DNA from: JBCBJX01 sp038522735
GTDB lineage: Bacteria > Pseudomonadota > Alphaproteobacteria > Caulobacterales > Parvularculaceae
NCBI GenBank assembly: GCA_038522735.1
Contig: JBCBJX010000046.1
Coordinates: 1 to 22,541 of the forward strand
Length of the DNA: 22,541 nucleotides
Reading direction: 5' to 3'
Positions within the stretch are counted from its first letter, which is position 1, and each line of letters opens with the position of its first letter. Shown here piece by piece: positions 17,356 through 22,541 of the stretch. Made by a program: the position numbers and the translations under genes. The notes below the pieces were generated by a model, which had not been told where the DNA came from, made no database searches, and worked only from the letters and a program-made list of their open reading frames with translations.

Positions 17356-17377
17356 GAGGGTTTCGGGCGAAGCGCCG

Positions 17378-18394
17378 TCAAGCTCGGCCGCGGACGGCGC
17401 GGCGAAGATCGGCGGCGAGGGCGATGAGGATTTGGCTGCGATTGAGACGTAGCGCGTCGCCGCGACCCAGCCAATCGCGCGCTTTTTCCCACGCTTCGAT
17501 CAGGGTCTCGGGGGCCGCCTCGAAGGTCGCCGGCCCGCCCTCGCCTCGCGCCGAAAGGCGCGCGGCCTCGCTGAGGCGATTTATGACGATCGTCTTGAAA
17601 CTCTCCCAGAGCGCGTCGTTTTTCACGCCGGCGACGGCGTCGGACGCGACGAAGGGCGCGGCGTGGGACCCCCGGAAGGAGGCGTCGAGAAATCGCTCTG
17701 CGAGCTCCGCGGCTTCCGCGCCGCCCTCCTCCAGCAGCGCAAGGGCCCGTCCGGGCCGCCCCCCGCTCGCCTGGGCGACGGTCGCCGCCTCCTCCGCCCC
17801 GCAGTCGGCTTCAGCGCGCAGGAACGCCGCGACAACATCGGTCTCGACGGGCCTCAGCGCGAGCGCCCGGCAACGCGAGCGGACGGTCGGCAGGACACGG
17901 CTCGGCGCATCAGCGAGAAGAATGAAATGTGCGCCGACCGGCGGCTCTTCCAGCGTTTTGAGAAGCGCGTTCGCCGCCGCGACGTTCAACTCGTCCGCCT
18001 TGTCGATGATGCAGACGCGCCGCCCGCCGGCGCCGGCGGTGCGGGTGAAGAACCGGGCGGCCTGACGGGCGCTGTCGACGGGGATTTCCTGGCGCACACG
18101 GCCTGTTTTCTCGTCCGTCGGCCGGCGGAGGACGAGAAGGTCCGGATGGGCGCCGGCGAGAAGGCGCTTCACCGCCGGCGCGCCCGCATCGACGGCGAGG
18201 CTCCCCTGGTCGGCGCGCGCGTCCGGCGCGAGGGCGGCGCGGGCGAGGCGGAAGGCGAGCGTCGCCTTGCCGACGCCGGCGGGGCCGGAGACGAGAAGGC
18301 CGTGGGCGAGCGCGCCGTCGTCGAGCGCGCGGGCGAGCGTCGCCTCGGCCTCCGTGTGGCCGATGAGATTGAGGCGCTCCTCCGGCGCCATCAT
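17378..18394 (-). CDS. holB: DNA polymerase III, delta' subunit
   Basis: A 338-residue clamp-loader subunit of the replicative polymerase. It shows an N-terminal AAA+ fold with IGHTEAEATLARAL, a Walker A GPAGVGKAT (residues 37-45), Walker-B-like VCIIDKADELN, NALLKTLEEPP, sensor-type ILLADAPSRVLPTVRSRC (the SRC motif) and a helical C-terminal collar domain. The Walker A ends Lys-Ala instead of Lys-Thr/Ser, consistent with a non-catalytic delta' subunit. No zinc-module cysteine cluster is seen. The start ATG overlaps the tmk stop codon; a second ATG follows one codon later. Confidence 0.92.
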   Translation of the reverse strand: MMAPEERLNLIGHTEAEATLARALDDGALAHGLLVSGPAGVGKATLAFRLARAALAPDARADQGSLAVDAGAPAVKRLLAGAHPDLLVLRRPTDEKTGRVRQEIPVDSARQAARFFTRTAGAGGRRVCIIDKADELNVAAANALLKTLEEPPVGAHFILLADAPSRVLPTVRSRCRALALRPVETDVVAAFLRAEADCGAEEAATVAQASGGRPGRALALLEEGGAEAAELAERFLDASFRGSHAAPFVASDAVAGVKNDALWESFKTIVINRLSEAARLSARGEGGPATFEAAPETLIEAWEKARDWLGRGDALRLNRSQILIALAADLRRAVRGRA

Positions 18395-19041
18395 GTCCCG
18401 CCTCCGATCCCGAGGCGGGCGGCGACGATGGTCCGGATGTCGACGGCGACGGCGCCCGGCTCCCGGTCGGCGTCGACGACGACGCAGCGCTCGGGCTCGC
18501 GCGCGGCGATGGCGAGGAAGCCGCGGCGCACGGCGTCGTGGAACGCCCGGCCCCGACTCTCAAAGGCGTCCATGGTTCCGCGGTCGGCGGCGCGCTTCAA
18601 TCCGACTTCAACATCAAGATCCAGAATGATGGTGAGACTGGGATTTTCGTCTTTCAACACGACCGCGTGCAGTAAGGACTTAAAACGATCGGCTGCGAAA
18701 TCGCCGGCGGCGACCTGGTAGGCCTCCGTCGAGTCGTAGAACCGGTCCGTCAGGACGACGGCGCCGCCGGCGCGGGCCGGGTTGATGACGAGGTCGAGAT
18801 GATCCCGCCGGGCGGCGAACATGATGAGGGCTTCCGTCGCCGCGGAAAGCGGCGCGGGCGGATGGAGGACGAGCTGTCGTAAAGCCTCCCCTGTCGGTCC
18901 GCCCCCCGGCTCGCGGGTCGCCGTCACGCTAAGAGAAAGCGTCTCAAGATAGGCCTTCAAGTACTTAATCTGCGTCGATTTTCCAGCGCCCTCGCCACCT
19001 TCGAAGCTGATGAGGTGGCCGCGTTCGCCGGCGTCTTTCAC
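18391..19041 (-). CDS. tmk: Thymidylate kinase
   Basis: A 216-residue dTMP kinase making dTDP for DNA synthesis. The P-loop FEGGEGAGKSTQ lies at 13-24, followed by ATREPGGGPTGEALR (dTMP-binding Arg), TDRFYDSTEAYQ (DR-Y/F motif), LDVEVGLKRAADRG and a typical C-terminus. Length fits the family. It overlaps both neighbours by 4 bases (dac upstream, holB downstream), a tightly coupled arrangement. Confidence 0.95.
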   Translation of the reverse strand: MKDAGERGHLISFEGGEGAGKSTQIKYLKAYLETLSLSVTATREPGGGPTGEALRQLVLHPPAPLSAATEALIMFAARRDHLDLVINPARAGGAVVLTDRFYDSTEAYQVAAGDFAADRFKSLLHAVVLKDENPSLTIILDLDVEVGLKRAADRGTMDAFESRGRAFHDAVRRGFLAIAAREPERCVVVDADREPGAVAVDIRTIVAARLGIGGGT

Positions 19042-20243
19042 GACGCGGTCGAGTTCAGGATCAGGGGATCCATGTCGCCGCCAAGCCGCTCCTCCACCCG
19101 ATCCGGCGCCTCGGGCGCGCCGCCGATGACGCGTTTGAGGCCGAGGATGACCTTGCCGCCGAAGCCCGTCTCTTCGATCGAAGCGCCGGCGACGACCGGG
19201 TAGATCTCCGGCGGAGCGCCGGGAACCTCGAGACGAAGGCTCGCGATCGGCGCGCCCGACGCGATCGGCGCGATCAGCGGCGAGTCGTAGACGAGATAAG
19301 CCTTCGTTTCCCCCGCGAGACGCCGATGGACGATGGCTGAAACGTCCGCCGCGAGGATGAGCGGAACGGTGTTCTTCGCCCCGCGGGCGACGGGGGCGGA
19401 CCCGGCGACGTCGCCCGCCAGGAAAAACTCGATCGTTTTGAAGTCGGTGAGCGCGACGCGCATCATGCGCCGCGCTTCTTCCGCTCTCGCGCTGTCGCTG
19501 TCAAGGCCGCCGATCACGAAGATGCGCCGGACCCCGTCCTGCACGCCTGAGCCGACGAGGCAGTAGCCCGCCTCATCCGTGTGGCCCGTTTTCAACCCGT
19601 CCCCTGGGCCGCCGTCGAAGAGGAGCGGATTGCGGTTGTCCTGGGCGACCCCGTCCCAGGTGAAACGGGGCTCGTCGAAAATGTCGTATAGGTCCGGATG
19701 CCGGGCGATGATGCGCCGTGCGAGGGTCGCAAGGTCCCGGGCGCTCATCTTCTGGTCCGGATGCGGCCAGCCCGTGGCGTTGCCGAAGCTCGAATTCGCG
19801 AGCCCCCATTCGGTCGCCTTGCGGTTCATCAGCTCGACAAAATCGGCCTCGGAGCCTGAAACGCCTTCAGCGAGCGCGATGGCGGCGTCGTTGCCGGACT
19901 GGACGATAACCCCGCGCAAGAGGTTTTCGACCGACACCTTCGAGCCGAGCCGCAGGAACATCGTCGATCCGCCGAAGCGGTATGCGTTTTTCGTGACCGT
20001 GAATTCCTGGTCCAGTTTGAGTTCGCCCCGCTCGAGCTTCTCGAAGACGATGGCGAGCGTCATTAGCTTGCTCATGGACGCGGGCGGCAGCGGGACGTCG
20101 GCGTTCTTGGCGAACAGCGTCTTTCCGGTCTCGAAATCGACGATGATCGCCTGGCGGGCGTCGGTCTCGATGACGGCGCGGTCGGCGGCGTCCTCGGCCG
20201 CGGCGTGTCCGAGCAGCGTGAGGATGATCAGAACGAGGCGCAT
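19038..20243 (-). CDS. D-alanyl-D-alanine carboxypeptidase (PBP5/6-like, DacA/DacC family)
   Basis: A 401-residue periplasmic penicillin-binding protein that trims the terminal D-alanine of peptidoglycan stem peptides. Short signal sequence (MRLVLIILTLLGHAAA), then the three active-site motifs: Ser56-x-x-Lys59 in ASMSKLM, Ser116-Gly-Asn in VQSGND and Lys218-Thr-Gly in GLKTGHTD. A PBP5_C-like beta domain follows from about 290. The very short signal peptide leaves the start slightly uncertain, although GGAG lies nine bases upstream. The gene lies 91 bases after rlpA, another cell-wall enzyme, and overlaps tmk. Confidence 0.94.
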   Translation of the reverse strand: MRLVLIILTLLGHAAAEDAADRAVIETDARQAIIVDFETGKTLFAKNADVPLPPASMSKLMTLAIVFEKLERGELKLDQEFTVTKNAYRFGGSTMFLRLGSKVSVENLLRGVIVQSGNDAAIALAEGVSGSEADFVELMNRKATEWGLANSSFGNATGWPHPDQKMSARDLATLARRIIARHPDLYDIFDEPRFTWDGVAQDNRNPLLFDGGPGDGLKTGHTDEAGYCLVGSGVQDGVRRIFVIGGLDSDSARAEEARRMMRVALTDFKTIEFFLAGDVAGSAPVARGAKNTVPLILAADVSAIVHRRLAGETKAYLVYDSPLIAPIASGAPIASLRLEVPGAPPEIYPVVAGASIEETGFGGKVILGLKRVIGGAPEAPDRVEERLGGDMDPLILNSTAS

Positions 20244-20334
20244 GCGGCGGTCTCCGGCGTCGGCGTGCGGGCGCGACTGGCTATGGGGGCGATTCTCATC
20301 GCTTCTTCGACGAAACCAAGGCTCGAAAAAGGCT

Positions 20335-21153
20335 TCAGGTCGAGGTTCGAACGAGACGCGCCGCGTCGTAGCCCGCCGCCTTCGTCCGGTCGAGGGCCGC
20401 CCGCGCGGCCGCCTCGCCGATGATCGGCCCGATCCGCACCCGGTGGAGGAGCGCGCCCTCGCCCGTGGTCACCGGCTCGACGAACCCGGTCGCGATGTCT
20501 GCGGCGCCTGCAAGGAGCGCGTCGGCGGCGGATTTCGAGGAGACGGCGGCGAGCTGGATGAAGTAAGGCGCTCCGTCCGCGACCGGCGCGCGGTAGACCG
20601 CCGGCTGAGCGACGATGCGCGCCGCCGGCGCCGCGCCGAGCCGCTGCGGCGCGAGGGACGGCGTCGGCCAGCTCTTTTGAACCACATCGAGGCCGCCATC
20701 GAGATAGGCGGGCCCGACATAGCGCACCCGCACCTCGGCGAGCCCCGCCTCGAAAAAGCCGAGCTCCACGGCGGCCGCGCGCGACAGATCGATGATCCGG
20801 TTGTTCTTGAAAGGACCCCGATCATTGAGCCGCACCCGGATCGACCGGCCGTTCTGGAGGTTCGTCACCTCGACTATGGAGGGGAGCGGCAGCGTCTTAT
20901 GGGCGGCCGAGAGATCGTTCATGTCGAAGATCTCGCCGTTCGCCGTGCGCTTGCCGTCGAACTGGCGGCCGTACCAGCTGGCGATCCCGACGGCGTCGTA
21001 GCGATCGTCCGCCGCCGGCGTATAGGTCACCCCCGCCACCTGATAGGGCGTCCCGATTTTCTCATGGGGCGCTGCGACGAGCGGCGCGCGCGCTGCGCAC
21101 GCAGCGAGCGCGATCGGCGCGGCGAGGAGGATGGCGGCGGCTGTGCGGTTCAT
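20335..21153 (-). CDS. rlpA: RlpA septal lytic transglycosylase, SPOR-domain lipoprotein
   Basis: A 272-residue outer-membrane lipoprotein that cleaves denuded glycan strands at the division septum. Lipobox ALAAC with Cys19; double-psi beta-barrel domain at about 54-145 (GIASWYGRQFDGKRTANGE). The catalytic pair His85 (SAAHKTLP) and Asp111 (RLNDRGPF) is spaced exactly as His131/Asp157 of the Pseudomonas enzyme. A C-terminal SPOR domain (about 195-270, YFIQLAAVSSKSAADALL) would bind denuded peptidoglycan at the septum. It is the first gene of the cluster and begins about 110 bases from the divergent tRNA-Ser. Confidence 0.95.
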   Translation of the reverse strand: MNRTAAAILLAAPIALAACAARAPLVAAPHEKIGTPYQVAGVTYTPAADDRYDAVGIASWYGRQFDGKRTANGEIFDMNDLSAAHKTLPLPSIVEVTNLQNGRSIRVRLNDRGPFKNNRIIDLSRAAAVELGFFEAGLAEVRVRYVGPAYLDGGLDVVQKSWPTPSLAPQRLGAAPAARIVAQPAVYRAPVADGAPYFIQLAAVSSKSAADALLAGAADIATGFVEPVTTGEGALLHRVRIGPIIGEAAARAALDRTKAAGYDAARLVRTST

Positions 21154-21260
21154 GGCGGGCTCCCGGGACAGGACGGAACCCGATTCGGCCCCCTCCCGTC
21201 CCGCCTGTCAAAACCCGTTCTTGCAAAACCGCCCGGCATTGCGCAGGGTCCGCCGCCTTC

Positions 21261-21350
21261 GGATGGGTGGCCGAGCGGTTTAAGGCACCGGTCTTGAAAA
21301 CCGGCGAGGCGGCGACGTCTCCGTGGGTTCGAATCCCACCCCATCCGCCA
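21261..21350 (+). tRNA. tRNA-Ser (anticodon UGA)
   Basis: A 90-base tRNA with encoded CCA. Acceptor GGATGGG pairs with CCCATCC (21340-21346), discriminator G. The anticodon stem CCGGT/ACCGG closes the loop CTTGAAA, so the anticodon is TGA, decoding UCA. A long variable arm (GAGGCG-GCGA-CGTCTC) marks a class II tRNA, and the T-arm is GTGGGTTCGAATCCCAC. Reading frames across this gene are artefacts. Confidence 0.96.
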
Positions 21351-21358
21351 GAACCGGT

Positions 21359-21465
21359 CGCGAGGAGAAGGACAGCGCTTCACCACGCGCTATGGTTTTA
21401 CCCACGTCTTCATGAATGCGCGCCTGAAGGGCGCGCGGGGGTTCGAATCCCACCCCATCCGCCAG
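21359..21465 (+). repeat. tRNA-Ser 3'-end repeat unit, copy R1 (att-like)
   Basis: A 107-base unit whose last 27 bases repeat the tRNA-Ser 3' end exactly, from GGGTTCGAATCCCACC to the CCA and one base beyond. The preceding part begins CGCGAGGAGAAGGACAGCG and ends in a hairpin, GCGCGCC-TGAAG-GGCGCGC (21418-21436). A near copy lies at 22110-22218. The acceptor 5' strand and anticodon arm are missing, so it is not a full tRNA. It resembles an attachment-site half left by integration into the tRNA gene. Confidence 0.75.
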
Positions 21466-21559
21466 CCTGGAACAAAAATGCGAGCGTCGCTCGCCGCCGA
21501 TTCCACATGAGACGATCAGACTTGGCGCTTCCAAGACTGAAAAGATTCAGAAGGTCCTA

Positions 21560-22018
21560 GTGAGTTTAATACCCCGCCCCGACCTTTCCACGCGACCATT
21601 GGAAATGACATGTGAGTACACAGTCAGTGCGAAACCAAGCGACGTCTACGCCGCCTGGACTGAGAAACTCGATACCTGGTTCGCCCAAGCTGGAACCCTG
21701 TGGATGACGCCGGAGCCAGGGAGGCCGTACTTCTTCTACAATCGGGACGAATGGGGAAGGCATCCCCATTACGGCCGATTCCTCGACGTAAAAGAGAACC
21801 AGCTTATCGAGGTGACCTGGATGACGGGCAATGGCACGGCCGAGGGAACGGAAGGAGCCGAGACCCTCCTCCGAATCGAACTCATTCCCAGAGGACCGGC
21901 CACGCAAGTCCGCTTGACCCACTCCGGCTTCGTCTCCGAGCAGTCTCGTATCGGGCATGCGGAGAACTGGCCTTTGGCGCTCGAAATGTTGGACCAGGTC
22001 CTCCGAGGTCAGGTTTAA
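21560..22018 (+). CDS. SRPBCC / AHSA1-like (START-fold) domain protein
   Basis: A 152-residue protein of the SRPBCC superfamily (AHSA1/CalC-like), with a hydrophobic ligand cavity. Seen: SLIPRPDLSTRPLEMTCE at the N-terminus, VYAAWTEKLDTWFAQ, HPHYGRFLDV, LIEVTWMTG, GAETLLRIELIPRG and RLTHSGFVSEQS followed by a C-terminal helix. The N-terminal SLIPRPDLS stretch is a recognisable family feature, so GTG 21560 was chosen over the ATG at 21605; GAAGG precedes it. Its role is unknown. The gene is the only cargo between two copies of the tRNA-Ser 3'-end repeat, and its codon use looks less GC-biased than that of its neighbours, which suggests transfer. Confidence 0.82.
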   Translation: MSLIPRPDLSTRPLEMTCEYTVSAKPSDVYAAWTEKLDTWFAQAGTLWMTPEPGRPYFFYNRDEWGRHPHYGRFLDVKENQLIEVTWMTGNGTAEGTEGAETLLRIELIPRGPATQVRLTHSGFVSEQSRIGHAENWPLALEMLDQVLRGQV

Positions 22019-22109
22019 CCCGACAAGTCATGACCAGCCCGTCACAATCGTAGCACAACAGCGAAAGAATAGTTCGCGTTTTCGTCGCGCATGGCCCGCC
22101 AGCCCTGTA

Positions 22110-22218
22110 CGCGAGGAGAAGGACAGCGCTTCACCAGCGCGGCGGTCCTCTACCCACGTCTTCATGAATGCGCGCCCGCAGGGCGCGCGGGGGGTTCGAA
22201 TCCCACCCCATCCGCCAG
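22110..22218 (+). repeat. tRNA-Ser 3'-end repeat unit, copy R2 (att-like)
   Basis: A 109-base unit near-identical to R1 except for a variable middle of about 15 bases, ending with the same 27 bases of the tRNA-Ser 3' end (22192-22218). Its hairpin GCGCGCC-CGCAG-GGCGCGC (22170-22188) has the same stem as R1 but another loop. After the CCA it continues GAACCGG, exactly as the real tRNA does, which R1 does not. It could be the outer att site of the integrated segment. Confidence 0.75.
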
Positions 22219-22344
22219 AACCGGGTGCTCCCGCGACCCACGACTTCGCGGTCGAGCCGGTGCTCCTCGCGCTTGTTCGTGTTTAGCGCCGAACTTACGC
22301 TCGACGCTCACAATTCAAAATCGATTGGTCGCGGAGAGTTCCAA

Positions 22345-22541
22345 ATGAAAACCAGAATCACCGAGATGTTCGGCGTTCAGCATCCGATCATTCAGGGCGG
22401 GATGCATTATGTCGGGTTCGCCGAGATGGCCGCGGCGGTGTCGAACGCCGGCGGGCTCGGGATCATAACGGGTCTCACCCAGAAGACGCCGGAGGCGCTC
22501 GCGAACGAGATCGCCCGCTGCAGGGACATGACGGACAAGCC
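22345..22541 (+). CDS. Nitronate monooxygenase-like flavoprotein (partial, 3' end outside window)
   Basis: The first 65 codons of an NMO/2-nitropropane dioxygenase-type FMN enzyme: MKTRITEMFGVQHPIIQGGM then SNAGGLGIITG, the FMN-binding start of the TIM barrel. Relatives oxidise nitronates to carbonyl compounds and nitrite. GGAGAG six bases before the ATG supports the start. The window ends inside the gene, so length and catalytic His cannot be checked. It lies 126 bases past repeat R2, outside the tRNA-linked segment. Confidence 0.88.
   Translation, partial: MKTRITEMFGVQHPIIQGGMHYVGFAEMAAAVSNAGGLGIITGLTQKTPEALANEIARCRDMTDK

Noticed and set aside
17663..21297. Plus-strand frames of 352 and 572 codons opposite holB/tmk and dac/rlpA
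   Set aside because: Shadow frames; the second even runs into the tRNA gene. The opposite strand carries unambiguous enzymes.
21359..22218. CRISPR-like or additional complete tRNA genes in the repeat area
   Set aside because: Only two long units with unequal spacing occur, with no short regular spacers. They lack acceptor 5' strand and anticodon arm, so they are not full tRNAs.
21150..22348. Small frames giving GWDSNPRR or RIPPHPP-type peptides around the tRNA and its repeats
   Set aside because: These are translations of tRNA 3' ends, a well-known annotation artefact.

Overview
The window looks like a piece of a GC-rich alphaproteobacterial chromosome. Pointers are the order rlpA-dac-tmk-holB-tatD-MBL hydrolase, a metal-dependent KdsA, a DUF6812-type J-domain protein, and TonB receptor plus SGLT-type sugar uptake. 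A marine or aquatic lineage such as Parvularculales, Hyphomonadaceae or a Caulobacterales relative fits, but the genus is not determined from the sequence.

Layout. 1-1.7 kb: divergent kdsD (cut by the window edge) and kdsA, both for KDO in lipopolysaccharide. 1.9-3.8 kb: two exported proteins on the minus strand, a four-EF-hand periplasmic protein and a PKD-plus-esterase lipoprotein. 4.0-5.3 kb: a decayed GAF histidine kinase whose 5' end is replaced by an IS3-family remnant, followed by an AT-rich patch. 5.5-14.1 kb: a plus-strand carbohydrate-uptake locus made of a LytS-like kinase, a LytTR response regulator, a TonB-dependent receptor, a GH3 beta-glucosidase and a vSGLT-like sodium/sugar symporter. 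14.2-14.9 kb: a second, longer remnant of the same IS family, in the same orientation, interrupted twice by one palindromic repeat. 15.1-21.2 kb: a conserved minus-strand housekeeping cluster (rlpA, dac, tmk, holB, tatD, MBL hydrolase, J-domain protein), several genes overlapping by ATGA. 21.3-22.3 kb: tRNA-Ser(UGA) with two further copies of its 3' end downstream; the second interval holds an SRPBCC gene. 22.3 kb to the end: the start of a nitronate monooxygenase-like gene.

How the genes may work together. The receptor would bring an oligosaccharide across the outer membrane, the GH3 enzyme would cut it in the periplasm, and the symporter, which keeps the vSGLT sugar-site residues, would bring in the hexose. 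The receptor gene is preceded by two direct repeats CC(A/G)TTCG(C/T)C exactly 21 bp apart. One of them is identical to the AlgR-type LytTR consensus, so the adjacent two-component system probably controls the locus. The direct IS remnants on both sides suggest the locus was acquired or rearranged through them.

The least ordinary parts are the tRNA-Ser 3'-end array with its tiny cargo, the repeated palindrome inside the IS (once apparently in frame), and the LytTR-type operator in front of a TonB receptor.
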